DNA of 64,000 nt from Polytrichum commune (taxonomy: Eukaryota; Streptophyta; Polytrichopsida; Polytrichales; Polytrichaceae), in contig OX485809.1 in NCBI GenBank assembly GCA_950295325.1, forward strand, positions 17,980,001 to 18,044,000, written 5' to 3'. The notes beneath the pieces are model-generated. The model worked only from the letters and a program-made list of their open reading frames with translations, was not told where the DNA came from and did not search any database. Made by a program: the position numbers and the translations under genes. Positions 21,893 to 36,100 of the stretch are shown here, one piece after another. Position 1 is the first letter of the stretch. Each line of letters begins with the position of its first letter.

Positions 21893-24800
21893 CTCTCACT
21901 CTCATTCTCCTCGAGACACACAAGTACATATACCTGACACACTAATTTAGGGAGCAAGGCCTACTGTGCCGCGCTAGCTAGTACAATTAGGGTTGTGCCT
22001 GACAACCGGTAAATTGGTCTTCACTCATACTGTAGTCTCTTGTGGCTTGGGGCTCGTGGCGAAGTCTACGTCAACTTGTCCATCATGGACGAAAGGGGCT
22101 CTAGTAAAAAACAAGTCTCCTACAAGGTTGAGGGCCAATTCATTTTGACTTAATTGGAGTCCATGAGATTGATTCAGGGTCCTTGGTCCCACTTTTGAAG
22201 GTTAAGTGATTGAAACACAGTTGTTTTGGTTTAAGAAACAGTTTGTTGCGTTTTCACCTTGCTAATGGGTGAGTTTACGTAGACACCACGAATCCGTAGT
22301 CATCGTTTGCATGTGTTGCCCGAGGCACGAGCATTGGGCACAATACTTACAACAAGTCGACATGCTTATAGTGGACTTCCATGTTGAAGAATGTCGAGCC
22401 ATAAACATGAAAAAAATCGAATAAGCACGATGTTTTTCTGTGCCACGCTATTGGGAAGACAACTACACTGATATGTGCAACTAGGTTGACTCTTCCTACA
22501 AGCAAATTATCCTCAAGTTATCTTGGGTCATAACCAAATTATGAGAATGTATAACCTTGTTTATTCGTGTGTAGTATAACAATCACAATCATCAAAAAGT
22601 TGTGGTGGTTTTTCATTGTTGCAATTACTATTTAAAAGGAGTGTGGAGTGTTGATATATTAGTGCGGGGCAAACCTCGTTTTACATATAATCATCTAACA
22701 AAAACAAGGGAATTTCACCTTGCAAGTGTTGCTTGAGAAACATGCATTGGGCTTGATACAACAAATCTACCTCTACTTAGGTGATTCACTCGCGCTTCCA
22801 ATAGTGGGCTCCCCTTCGAAGCACATCCCATAAACATTTGGAGAGATAAAAATAGTACCATATTGAGGTGCCACACCATTGCAAAGACAATTAAGGTACA
22901 TGTAGTCTAACAAAAACAAGGAAAAACTCACCTTCCCCTTGCCCTTTCTCCCCTCCTCCATCTCTCCCTTCCTACCTTGTGCATTCCTTGGATCTTGCCT
23001 TCCTTGATATACATCATTTTCAATAAAAGCTCCATTGAGTTCCATGATTACGAATATGTGTTCCAAGCCACACAAAAATGAAGAAATAATATGCAACTAC
23101 TACATTGATTATGGTATATATTGTGAGGCCCGATCATTTTCACATTGAAAAACAATGGCGATGATATGGTGGGTGCAAAGTATTTAGTTATCCATGTTAT
23201 TTAACATAGGAGGTCCATGTATGTTTCAACATTCATTGGATTACAATGATGTGCATTTGAAAGACTTTCAACGCAGGGGAATCTAGTTTACACAAGTTGG
23301 TATATCACAAGTAACTTTGGTCGGTTCTTTTCTTTCCCCATGTATATTATGGACCACACTAATATGGTGGTTGACAAACATAGAATACAAACACTTGAAG
23401 TTATGGTTGTTATGTTGTTGCTTTTCCGATTGTTGTTTGATGTTTTTGTCCCCACAAATGCACAATCCTTATTATTTTTAAACAAGTGGTTTATCCAAGT
23501 ATAGTTAAATGTTGATTATTTGACTATCATCTCATATTAATTGCATGTTTCATATCATAATCTAGTACACTTGGGTTATGGAAAGTTAGCACTACATCTT
23601 CCACATGCAGTGTACACATTCAAATACAAGCCTCACCAATATAAGTGACATGCATTTTTGGCGGTTATTATATAATTTGGGGATTTGTTGATTGTTTTGA
23701 AAAAACATTATCATGTTTTACATGAGCTGCCCTAGGAGAGTAATACAATTTTTGCAAACGTCCTAATGTTGACTATTGATATTTAAATCTAAAAATGTCA
23801 AAAGTGTCCCCATTTTGTCAAATCAACTCCTTTATAAGATTTTTTCTTTCAATCGGACAATGCATATATATAGAGAGAGAAAGAGAGAGAAAGAGAGATA
23901 AAGAAATTTGAGGTTGTATACATAACATATGTTCAAAGAAATACCACATATATGTATTCATTGTTTTCATATAATCATAGATTTGCTTCAAAGGGTCTTA
24001 TTTTATAATAAAAAGTGAGATTTGAAAAGAAAGAAAAAAGAAAAAATACATATGCGCACATGCACCAAATCCACATCAATCAAAGCTCTATATCCAATGG
24101 GTACTAGAGAGTGGTACTTCCCTTATGAATAGCACATCACATGTTGTACATAGAAGCAACTATAATTATTGCCTATGATAGAGCCGAAAGTTGTAAGCGT
24201 TTCACAAGACTTGCCATAGTCAACAAAGTCCAAAATATATCATAGAATGTATTCTACTTTAATTTTCAAGAAGCATTATATTCTTGAAATTCTCCCATGC
24301 AATAGTCTTATATTGCTTGAGATATGTTTTAATGTCATGTGGAAAGTGCAAATTGACATGCTAAAAGTAAAGACTTGGCATGAAGATGTGTCTGGTGCCA
24401 AGTTATTGTAATTGAATGTCCTCTTGCTAAGCATTTGTATATGCACAATACCAAGATATTGTTTCATTATCAATAATAAATTCCATGTTGACCGTGATAT
24501 GATACCTTCTTTTGAGAATGGATATTTATCATATACTTGGACACATGTGACCTATATATCTATATATCTATTTGTGCATGCATACATGATGTGAATTAAC
24601 AAGGTCTCATAACTTTTGATATGCATGGCAAGCATTCACATGTATTAGAAACATGGTTATTCCATGAGATGGGTCAAAACATTGGACATAGGTCAACATT
24701 AGTGATTTTGAATATCGGGGCAATTGCTATAACTTAGTGCATACCGGGACTTCTACCATTAGCTCACCAATGTTGCAATAGGGTTAAATTGTCAAGTAAG

Positions 24801-25185
24801 GTACACACACTCTAAACCAACATTACATATTGCAATCATACAGGTAGGGGCTCAAATGTATGACTTTGATGCATACTCGGGTAGGTTATTCTATAGGAAT
24901 TTTGTGTACCACGTGCAGTTGAGGGCTATTTGTGTGAGGGCTACTTACCTTCACAACTTCACAACATGATTTAAAAGCTCCCTATAACTACATAATTATG
25001 TAAAATGACCTATTTTATTTTACCTTGTCATTAGTTATATTGCCATTATTATTGCATTTTTTTGGTAGTCTGTATTCCATTTAAATTATTATTTTCTTCA
25101 AAAGTATAAACATTGGAAAAGTGGCGCAATAAAGCATGGCAACAAGACGACATGATTCATACATACCATTGCAAAACCCAAACAA
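21893..25185. other. AT-rich intergenic stretch with weak dispersed repeats
   Basis: No gene is recognisable. A stretch near 22290-22480 (GTTGCCCGAGGCACGAGCAT ... ATTGGGAAGACAACTA) has a diverged second copy near 22725-22900. Near 23865-23910 there is a GA-rich simple repeat (GAGAGAAAGAGAGAG). Confidence 0.5.
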
Positions 25186-26146
25186 GTGCAACAACGTGAG
25201 CAAGCGAGCCTTGCTTCTCTAATGGAATTTGAGAGCGTGTTGTTGCATACTTGTTTGAGATCTTTCCTTCATTTTAAAAAACACAATTTAGAAGTCATAG
25301 CTAACCAAACACACCAACTACACAAATGGCTTAAAAACAAAGATATTGACAAAACATTATCAAACTATTTTTGGAAAAACCCAAGTATCACAGATAAACA
25401 AAAAACATGTCTAGTCAAATTCCGAACGGGACAATACATGGGCCATGCCTGTAAACAACTATTTTTTGGTAGAGAAGCCTACCCATCAAAAACATGCCCC
25501 ATCTGTAACTCATCAAATGCAGATACATGGTTACACGTACTACTTAAATGCAAACAACAACATATTCACGCACTCATAACAAAACGACATAATAAAGTTG
25601 TATGGGAAATACGTCAATTAATTTTATCAAATAAAATATCTAGACACTACACATTCATGAATGCGGGAACGTACAACAAACGACCTCAAGAAAATATTGT
25701 GCCAGCATGGCTATTACCATGCACATGTGGCACCCAAAGATGCCACTGCAACACCAGGTTCAAACCATACATACTATGCGTCATAGGACATCCATATAAC
25801 CACCCCCCACCAGAAACCCCTACACCCGGAATCACAATACAATTCATAGAATTTACATACTGCAATGACAGATTTACAACAAAAACCCTCGATAGAAAAA
25901 TCACAAAATACCAACCGCTCATCAATAACATTATCACAAGGGGTTGGAATGTAGCCCCACTCAAGAGCCACTACACATCCCATCAATGCAAAACCTAGAA
26001 ACAATACTTAAACTCCCTCTCATAAAAATAAAAAACACATTCCAACAAATTAACATTATCGCCACACAACACGCACATTCAATACTAGTCCATAAACGTA
26101 GACTAGAGAACAAACAATCTGTCTTAGACCTTCAAGACCTAGCATA
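25186..26146 (+). mobile_element. 3' remnant of an R2-like (restriction-like endonuclease) LINE
   Basis: The reading frame 25186-25998 gives the C-terminal part of a non-LTR retrotransposon polyprotein. It has YFWKNPSITDKQ, then a zinc-knuckle-like C-X2-C-X9-H-X4-C (CPICNSSNADTWLHVLLKC). An endonuclease-like region follows (FKPYILCVIG, then IQFIEFTYCNDRF, then LDRKITKYQPL, then GWNV). A one-base frame change near 25945-25970 leads into a helical tail (IPSMQNLETILKLP, then HSILVHKRRLENKQ) ending about 26146. CCHC followed by a PD...E...K-x-x-KY region is the layout of R2-type LINEs. The reverse transcriptase part is missing upstream, so this is a 5'-truncated dead copy. About 200 bp of 3' untranslated sequence follows, with short palindromes (ACCGGTT...AACCGGT and TGCCCTAGGGCA). 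Confidence 0.6.
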
Positions 26147-29084
26147 ACCAAACAACCCATTTCACAACTCAACATATACAGAATGCCACTTTACTAGATA
26201 AACCCCAATAAAAAACTACCACACACTACCGGTTACTGGCTAACCGGTTATCTGTTACTAATATAGTGTCTACTCCCTGAAAAGGGTGAAGTAGTTCTAC
26301 ATCTAAGACCATTGCCCTAGGGCATGGCTAAGGATGTTTTACGAACAAACACTCTAGTCACTCCGGCCCCCTCCGGAGACCGGAGTTCTTCTTCTTCTTC
26401 TTCTTCTTTCCTTCATTGACTGCGCTCTCCGCTCTTGGCTTTTCTTGTTTCATAAACCCTAGAAAAGAAAAGAAAAAAAGAAAAAAGAAAATCTCGACAA
26501 AGTGGTTTTGCAACCCAAGTGTTGGCAAACAAGAGTTTGGAATGCAATATGAAGAAGATGATAAGTAACAAACGCTAGGAATTTCCATCCTTTTTGGGCA
26601 CATGATCTTGCAATCTTCATTCAAATATTGTGAAGCATGCATGCAAAACTAAGCTACTCAACATGAATCCTAAGGTCCGTATCTAGAACCCCTATATTAT
26701 TAATATAAAAATTAAATAGTCCACATTTAAAGTCTATCTACCTTACTTGTAACGGGATCATACACTTTTTACAGTCCCTAAATTATGTGAAAGTCTTTTA
26801 AACATTGTCCAACAACTTCTCACATATTCAACCCACATCATATCCTCACTCTCATTTGTTAAGCATTTGTCATAAACAAGATATTGGAGAACCTTGATGG
26901 TCTAACAAAAATAATTTTTTTCTAAACGAAGAAGACTTTCCATAGTCTCCATATTAAAATGGTTGCACAAGAAGTTGAAAATCCCTCTCAACCCATTGAC
27001 GTTGTAGTCTTCATGCACAACACATCCATTTGGGTAGTTGACATCTACCTCTTGGAGAGGTGTTCTCTATGGATACGTCATGGTCAACTTTTGAGGGTCT
27101 CATTGTATCCACATCTACAGGAGCATTTTCATGCATCCTGTCATTTGCCATCCCCTCAATCTCTAGCTCCCCACTTCCCACATGTTGCATTGTTTCATGC
27201 AAGCTGAAATTCCAAGTTGTGTCAAGTGGTGTTGGCACTCTTGCTCAACGCCTTGCTTTCCTTTTCAACATTGCTCAGTGATTGAAGGGGATCCAACACG
27301 CTTGGTGTTGTTGGCAGAGCTTCCCACATGCAAGGTAGCAACCTCAATTGCATCCACATGCTTAGACTCTTCGAACTCACCCTCCGAGGTTTGGACATGG
27401 GTGGCCCCTAGATGGCTATGGACATTGAGGTGGAATTGAGTTACAACCCCAAAAGCTCACCACCTTTGTTCTCCAACTCCCTTTGCTTGCCATCATCTCC
27501 CACCCTTTGCATTCCTCCCCTGCTCATCCCAACATTTGCCTCCAACCTGCCCAATTGAATCTTCGGGGTCCAACCCAATTATGTGCAAAATGTAGTTTAT
27601 TTTTGGAGGTAGATTGTGTTTGAGCACCTAGCGTGGGGCCTTTGCACATATATGAGACACCCCAAGATTTGGATTTGCTAGTTGAGAACAACATTGAAGT
27701 GCCAAGCAAAGTCGACAATTTTGCCAATTGCACATTAGAGACTCCAACATCCATTGTTGGATATAAATATAAATATAAATAAATAAATAACTATATAACT
27801 ATATAACTATATAACTATAACTATAACTCTCTCTCTATATATAAGAGTTGTGAATTGGCAATAATGCTATGTTGATCATTGGCTCTAGCTATTGAGCTCT
27901 AATCTTGAGTTCTCAGTTGTAGGAGGTTGCAGTGGTTCACTATATATCCCTCACAATTTGTTGGCCATTGTTGATCATTTTTTTTATTAGCTTGTTGGTC
28001 ATCACAATGATGTGGTTGTGGATGAAATTGTTTGGAATTGAGGTTTAGTTCCGCTTGAATTTGCCACACTAAGGAGGTCAGAGATGCCCTCCAAGTTGAC
28101 ATGCATGAAGGTCTTCAATTTTGGAGACGGTCGAATGCAACTCATTGGTGAGTTGACAAAAGACATTTTTGATTATGTTCATACCAAGAGCGTTGGCCTA
28201 GTCTTTGGCTCATTTGATAGCTTGGGTGACCTTTTGGCATGCCCTTGTAACAATGATGTGATATTTTTGTTGCCCAACTTTGAAAATTTATAGTATGGGC
28301 ATGCTAAAGAATGACAAATGACCTTTTTCTTTTTGACAAGCTTTATTATGAGTGCCTTGTTTTGATATTAATTAGGTCACACTATTTCAACTAGTTCAAT
28401 CGCTTTGTCGACCAAAATACATTTCTTAGAGGGACTCATGGGAAGATAACCAAGGTCATTTGGATCACAAAACATTTAAAAGGTGCCGATACCCGGGTCA
28501 TGCCCCATAATTAGGATTGTTGGCGACCATTTTGGTGGCACAATCTTTCAGCGGTTAATATGCACTAAGTAACCCACCCGGGGATGCACATTAACGGTCT
28601 TAAGTGATATGTTAGTTTTGATTAAAAATACCTACCTTATATTACTCAAACGATTATGTCTAAGAGAGAGTTTGAATATTATACACACATTCCTTGCATG
28701 GTTTTGAAACAAGGCACAAAACACAAGGAAAAGGGTAACGATTTGAAAAGATTTGGCACATGCTTCAAGAATACCCGGGAGCATGTGGCAAGGAGAAAAA
28801 GGTTGGGTAATAATTACAAGAGAGAGGAGATAGGGCGACCCCAATGTAGTTTGGTTTCTTGTAAGTAGCAACAATTATTTCCGGATGATTGAATCGGGTA
28901 CCTAATGTTGAATGGGTACCATGCTCTATGTGAAGATTGATAGGCATGGGGGGGCCTATCACCTTGAATCGTGCAATCTAACACCTTCATGGCAAAGCAA
29001 TTTGAAACCAAAGTTTGTCACTCCAAAACTTTCACACAAAAAGTTGCAATTTCTTGATAAACTTAAAAGCTCAAAATGTGTTTT
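26147..29084. other. Intergenic; simple repeats only
   Basis: I see no gene. Simple repeats are (CTT)n at about 26388-26410, TATAAA/TAAC tandem runs at about 27760-27840, and an adjacent CT run. Several open frames near 26960-27440 and 28080-28290 carry no recognisable domain. Confidence 0.5.
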
Positions 29085-29365
29085 ACAACCCGTTATAATA
29101 TGGAAAGGCCGGTTTGAAAACGAGGAGGACATTTACAACGTATAATGCCCGATGCATGATGATTATGTGCAGGGGAATGCTTATAGAGGAGTGCATTGTG
29201 GAATTTGAGAGCAGTGTCCGAGAATACATAGTGTCCGAAAATTCCACAGTGCATGATATGTGGGGCATTCCCCTGTGTAAAGAAATCATTAGATTTTCGG
29301 TATAGAGGGCATTCTTCTTTGTATGACAAGCATTCTTTGAATTGTTATATTATGTAATGGCCATA
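29085..29365. mobile_element. Foldback element upstream of NEDD1
   Basis: CAGGGGAATGC near 29170 and GCATTCCCCTG near 29264 are inverted, as are GTGCATTGTGGAATTT and AATTCCACAGTGCA between them. Weaker pairing reaches GTTATAATATGG on the left and TTATATTATGTAATGG on the right. This fits a decayed MITE about 0.75 kb upstream of the NEDD1 start codon. Confidence 0.5.
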
Positions 29366-30115
29366 CTTAACATAAGAGAAAATGCTTAATATAACAGATC
29401 TCTATGATTGATAAGGCCCTCGCCTCAGGGCTTTATCTGTATGATTAATAGAAGTAAGTGCCCTGATAACCGGCCCTGGTTTGGTCCCATTTTTGTTCCC
29501 CGTCCAGAGCGGGTACGAAGGCGGGTATGAACATGTGATTTGCTATAAGCTTGTTGAAAAGAAAAGATTAGACAAAGGGAAAGAAAAAGTTGGGCTCGGA
29601 GGGAAACCAAACGGAAAGATGAAGCAGAGTAAGGCTCAAGAGCTGTTGCAGCGAAACCAAAACAAACGGAGCTCACGGCCTAGTCGCCTGTTGCGCACTG
29701 CTGCCGACCGCAGCCGACGACGAATCCACGCACACGCCTCCTCACATTGGCCGCAACTCTACCTGCCATGCGCTCCTCACAAAACGGGACCGAAAATGGT
29801 GCAGAATTGAGCAACCTGTGGAATTAGGGCGGGAAGGAAGGAAGGCTGGTGAGGAGGTTTTTGTATGTGGCGATGGCGAGGGCGATGGGGTCGCGGAATC
29901 GCCTCTTCTGCAGTGGACCGGTGGTGGTGTAGGGGAGAGGAATGAGGACGAGATGTAGCTTGAGGCGTAGGTCGAGGTAACTTAGGGAGCATTGATTGGT
30001 CCGGCATTTGGAGAGAGAGGAAGCGGAGGGGCAGGGCAGGGCAGGGCAGGGTAGCGCAGGGGGGGAGATCAAGGGAGAAAACGGAGGGAGGTCGACCGCC
30101 ATTCTGTTGTGAGCT

Positions 30116-33100
30116 ATGGCGCAAGGCACATCGCTGCTGGCAGCTTGCGGAGGGGAGACGGTGAAGCTGTTTGATGTGTCCATCGAGACAGGGGATCCCT
30201 GCACTTTCCAGTACACTCCCTCGCCCGGCTATCAAGTGAATTGCGCCCGATGGAACCATACCAGTAAGCCTGCCTCCTGGACCTTTTTCTTTCTCTCTTA
30301 CTGCCTCATACTCCTCCAACACGTAGATCAAGAAACAGAAATGGCAGAACGTGTGAACAAATCATGTGAAGAACCCACTGGTTTTTTAGAATGAGAGGAC
30401 CGAGGGTTTTGAGGTGAACTTTAAAGATTGTAGAAATCCCTCTCACATTCTGATCATTCGATAGGCCAGTATCTGATGGGTTGGATGTGGAAAAACGCTG
30501 CAGAGAGGGGCCAGACATTGTTGCCAGAGTAGTTTTTGGTGCTCTGTTCTATTGAATAATGGATTTTTTGTTATTGACAGATGGTAGGGAATGTGAGGAG
30601 CTATGACACATTGCTTTAAAGATGTAGAAATCGCTCACTTTCTGATCGTTCGACAGGCCAGTATCGTACGGGTTCGATGTGAAGCAACGGCGCATAGAGG
30701 GTGTAGGGCATAGGTTTTGGTCCTCTGCTCTGGTATTTAATGGATATTTGTTATTGACAATAGTAGGAAATAGTGAAGAGCTATGACACATCACCTATCA
30801 CGTGCCTATTTTTATTTATTCGAGATCATTTTGCAAGATAGTAATCTATCCTAGGGGGTACGTAGAGAGTTCTCTACTTCACGTCCTTGAACCGCTTTAT
30901 CAAGTAAGGGAAAATAAGGTGAAGAGGTGAGGAGGTTCTTGTCTTTCTGCTCCACCTAGGGCTCAACGCAATTTTATATGTGCATTTGCAGTGCGGTGCA
31001 GATGAGGGTGTAGACACCGTAGCCAGAGCAGGTTTCGGGTCCCCTCTTGTGATGGATGATAGATATTTGTTATTGACAGATGAGCACTTTCCTTCAGTTG
31101 AGCACTCAACACAAGTGCTATGATATAATGATTATCAGGCATCCAGGTGCCTGTTTTTTTTGGAGATCATCTTTGTTCGTTTAGTTCAAGATAGCAATCT
31201 TTTGTAGGGGTACTTAGGAGGGAGTCCTCTGCTTCACTTCCTTGAACTGCTTCCATCAAGCGAGGAAAATGAGGTGAAGAGGTGAGGCCTTTGTCTTTGT
31301 GCTTGCTCAACCTCGGCTTCAAATCAACTGTATTTGTGCTTTTGCAATGTGAGGTTTTTATTGAGGATGCTACCTACTGTGTTTAGTTGGAGCAGTGAAG
31401 TACTATGCCAGCGGCTTGTACTGGTTTGAATGAAAACGTCTATCTCAAATGCATCATCGCTACATTGACCTCAGTGGAATGACGTAGGTAGTAGCTACAG
31501 CGTCTGTCTAGTAAGATTGAAAATCTTAATTTATCAGTATTATCTTCAACTGGACATTTAGTGATTTCTGTAGGATCTTTATTATAATGAAGCATCTGCA
31601 CACTCTAGGAAAGGGATGAAGTGATTAGACATTGATGAAGTAGATATTCGCTAGTGAAGACTGAGATGGCAGTCCACCATTTTTGGACAAATTTTAGGAT
31701 TCGTAGGAGAGCACTTATGAAGGCTTGAAATTTTGGGATAATGCAATATCCATGTGGTCATGTCACATATTTTGTGGAGTTTGTTTCTCCATTTCATTTC
31801 TCTTTCAGTTGAGCACAAGAGCCTGTGCACAGGAGGTGAAGAGATGCAATAGCTCACTGCAAGATTTTTGCTGCTTGAAAATAGGATGGATTATTTGACT
31901 TCTTTCTCATTGCTAAGAACAAACTTGTGATCATCAATACTGCTTCATGGTCTCATCGGGTGACACTTATGGAGATAATATAACATGTGTCAGCTGCATT
32001 GATATGCTAGTAGCACCTTTTAAGTGTGATGGTTGGAGGTCTCCAATCTTTGAAAGAGGTTACACACCCTATAGAGGACTTTACTGTTGGTCGAGAGCTA
32101 TCCTCTCTTCTCTCTTTATTGCTCAAATCACCTGATGGCTGAATTTTCTCTTTCTATAGGCTTGCAGCTAGTAATCACAACGTGTAGTAAATGCCATCTT
32201 GTTTCCTCGTAGGAAATAAATTTTAATCTAGGAAGGCAGTCTAGTTTCTGACTGTTTTTTTACTTTCTTTCCCCTTTAATAGTTGATACGGTAATTTGGT
32301 AATGAGTAGGAGTATTCATCAAACACTGCAATTGAACTTCTGCTTGTACTTGGTGTGTTTGAGGCCAGCTTGACAATTCTAAGTGTCCTGAGATCTTGGC
32401 ATCTATTAGCCATTACCTATCTATGAAATCATAAACTTGAGGAATGTTTTCTCAAGGAGTATCCTTTCCCACAGCATAAGTGTTGATTTCTTTGTTCCAT
32501 CAGCTTTGTCCCTGTCTATCCAGCTTATATTCTCTTGGCAGGAATCTGGGGTTTTTAGGTCTTCTCAAGATGTTTATAACAGGGGACGATGTGTCTTGGT
32601 CACTTGGGCGGGATGGAGCTTTGTTCTTGCAAAAGAAAATATGTGATACCTGGTTCACATAGGATGAGTGCAGAGATGTGCATATACACTGGAAGTGCCT
32701 AATTATTATAATGAAGAAATTGTAATCCTTGCTATGCATCTAGTCTATTAGTTCGGTAATAATTGAGTGGCATGGGAGAGTTAGATGGCTCTAGTTATAT
32801 GGTGGCGGTGCTGATATATGTATTGCACAGATATGGTGGTTGCAAGTGCGGGAGAGGATTGCAAAATTTCGCTATGGATGAAGAATGGTCAAACAGTGGG
32901 TGTTGTGCCACAACCTGGTGGAGAAGCAGATGACTCCATGGATGTGAGTTTACTCTCCTAATTCTGGATGCACTATTCTCATTATTGCTACTTTCATAGC
33001 TACAGTATATGTGGGCATACTTTGTCCACTAATGGCATCTTTTCTCTTGTTTGTATAGTTCCTCACAGAATGCTTTCCTGTGTAGGGGCCACTCACCCAA

Positions 33101-36100
33101 ATCCCTTGGTCAAACCATATCTCTGTTCTCAGGTCCATTGTTCACGCGTCCAATTGTAAGGTCTACTTTCTAGGAATTTACTGTGGCTGAGGGACCATCT
33201 AACCTGTTCTGGCCATTTCTCTTTAACAGGAGTCCATCTTGGGAATTTGCTTTAGCAGTAAAGGATCCCGCTACCTTGGCTCAGGTGGAACAGGAAAGAT
33301 TGTTCGTGTGTGGGACCTGCAAAGGAGGAGATGTATCAAGTGGTTGAAGGGCCACACAGATACTATTACTAGTGTCATGTATAACTGCAGGGATGAACAC
33401 CTTGCTTCTATCAGCATGAAGGGTGACTTAATCATACACAATCTAGCATCAGGGACCAGGGCAGCAGAGCTCAAAGATCCCCATAGTCAGGTTGGTCAAC
33501 ATGATTTTCCATCTTTCATTTGTATTGGGTCACGAGTTGTGTAGATTTCTCTTTGTACTAAGAAACAAGAGACTCTGAATGTGGTCCATTGGACGTTTGC
33601 AAGAAACTCTACAAAGCTTTTCAAACTTCCACTGCTGGAGCATCGTAACAATAAGATCTGATTGAATCATGGCCTATATTTAAAGATGGTTGAGGGTTAG
33701 AAAATGATCTATAGTGTTCTGGGCCAGCAAGATCTTAGAGGAAGATGTCTTTGTGACTTCAACATCTTATTTCATTGCATTGAAAGTTTTCATTGATACT
33801 TTTGGTACTCGTCTCCCCTATCCATGCAGCTTTGCTGTGCTGAAGCAGTGAAAACAATCATTGTGATTTTGTGCATTTGAATCTCATAATTTACATTGTG
33901 CATTGGTTGTCCACACCCTCTAGGTGGGTCAAATCGAACCATGGTTCATGTGGACTGACCATCACTTGAGAAGGCATTACAGAGATTAGTGAGTTGACAA
34001 CTACTTCCTACTGTGTTATGGGGCAGGTTCTTAGAGTAATGGAGTACTCTCGATTGAGTAGGCATTTACTTCTAACTGCTGGTGATGATGGCACTGTCCA
34101 CTTGTGGGACACCACTTCGCGTAGTCCCAAGGCAGGTCAATTGTTTTTCTTTCTCTCTATCCTATATCAATGTGTTACTGGACATCCTGTGAGGTGTAGT
34201 TCTTTGGTGTTTATAAGCTAAACTTGGTTGTCACACTGTTTCTCATCTATATATACAATTGTTCTCATTGTTGAGAATTTATTGGTATGGAAGAATCAAT
34301 TTTGTCTGGACGTACATCTTCTTTGCTGCAGCCTGACATGTACAACCCCCTCATATAAGTTTTGAGTTGTATTATGCAGTTATCGTGGCTCAAGCAACAT
34401 TCAGCACCCACAACAGGTCTTTGCTTCTCACCTACGTCTGACAAGGTCTGTGTTTGAAACCCTTCTTGGTGTTTTAAAACAGCAATTTTACTTGAATTTG
34501 CAAAATGAATTCTATTGCGCCTTCTATTGCCAAAGTGATAGTAGGCATGAATTTCTGAAAGCAATGAGGGTCTGAAGTAGTGTTTCTTGCTCTTGATCTT
34601 ATCCTGTGATCTGTATACGGAGAGAATAAATTTGTTGTCTACCTGCAAGTAGATGCTGACACTGGGATCTAGCTGTTGGGAGGATGCTTCAATTGCTTTC
34701 AGATAGACCATCTTTTTATCCTGAATAATAAGGTCAGTGAAATGTTCTACAGCGTGGACCATAAAGAGTGAAGTTATATGCCTTACACTGATGTTGTATT
34801 CAAACATTTGTTCCAGATGATTGTTAGTGGAGGACTGGACAAGAAATTGTATACATATGACCCTGGGGTGAAGAAGCCAGTGTACTGTGTACCTTATGAG
34901 GCTCCATTTGCATCTCTGGCCTTTAGAGACGATGGCAACACTTTGGCAGCTGGTACCAATAGTGGTCGTGTTGTGTTTTATGATGTTCGAGGACGACCCC
35001 AACCATTTACAATTCTACGAGCTTACAGCGCCTCAGAGGTATGGTAGGGTAGGAATTGGTGTCACATTGATGAGTTGAATGGGGGACTGTCAGGAGATAG
35101 CTAGTAGGAGCAACAGCATTGAGGTTTTTGTTTGGTGTTGTTACTGTTTTTGCCAAGTAACCCAAACTCTTGCTAGATGAATTGTTGAATGTCAATTTGA
35201 CATCCTAGATTACTCTATCCAGTGCTACATGTCTTACTTGTCTATTGGAATTCTAAATGTTAAAATGTGGCTGATGTTGTTCTAGAGTGTTTTATTCCCA
35301 ACAGCATATTGCTGTGGCCACGTTATGAAAGCCTCAATAGCTGTAGGGGGCCATACTTTGAATATGTCCTGTGATTCTTTCTATCTCAGCTTCCTGAATC
35401 CTCTTGACCTCCTTTTCATTGGAGTAAAATCATGATTTCAATTCCTTTTCAGATAACACTGGTTTTGCTACTATTGAATGCACCTGAAGTTCTTTCTTTT
35501 TGTTCAGGCTGTAATGAGCTTGAGTTGGCAGCGGTCCAATCCAATTGCTGTCAAAGACTCAAAAATGTCTGCAGAAGCTGCTCTTCTAGGAAATACAAAT
35601 GAAGAGTCTGTGATTATGCCAGATCCTCTTCCTGCTGGGACAAGAGGACGTACAATGCTTGCTGCTCCACCTACCAAACCCTCGACTAGGACAAGTTCAT
35701 TTACCAATCAGGAGGCTCCCACAGTAACTGGTGGTGCCACAGTGACCACACGGCCAAAATCAGCAGGAGGAGATGCCACTCCATACTCTTCATTGCGAAC
35801 CTGGGGAAATGGTCCAATTTCTAGACTACAGACTCCTCGGATGACTTCATTTAACTCTGGGAAAGATGATATGGAGGTCTTTTCACCTTTGGTTGATGTG
35901 CAACCCATTACACCATCAATTACAGGTTATTGGGATGGAGGGGGTGCTGGGGATGAGTTTAATAGAGATATGGCTGCCCTTGGAGGGGACTCTAGGAGGA
36001 CAACTTGGGGGTCCCCAACAGCATCTGTTGTTCGGCGCTTTCCTAGTATTGAAGATGTGAAGGAGGAATCACGTAGGACATCTTTGGGGGGTCGTCAGGT

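Noticed and set aside
25686-26004. Minus-strand frames opposite the LINE remnant
   Set aside because: Antisense shadows; the plus strand carries the CCHC and endonuclease motifs.
27760-27840. AT-rich tandem run considered as an element border
   Set aside because: Simple sequence repeat with no paired ends.
29777-30331. 184-codon minus-strand frame over the NEDD1 first exon
   Set aside because: Shadow of the exon and its GC-rich leader; Pro/His-rich without a domain.
34265-35002. 245-codon minus-strand frame inside NEDD1
   Set aside because: Overlaps coding exons 5 and 6 of NEDD1 antisense and has no recognisable domain.
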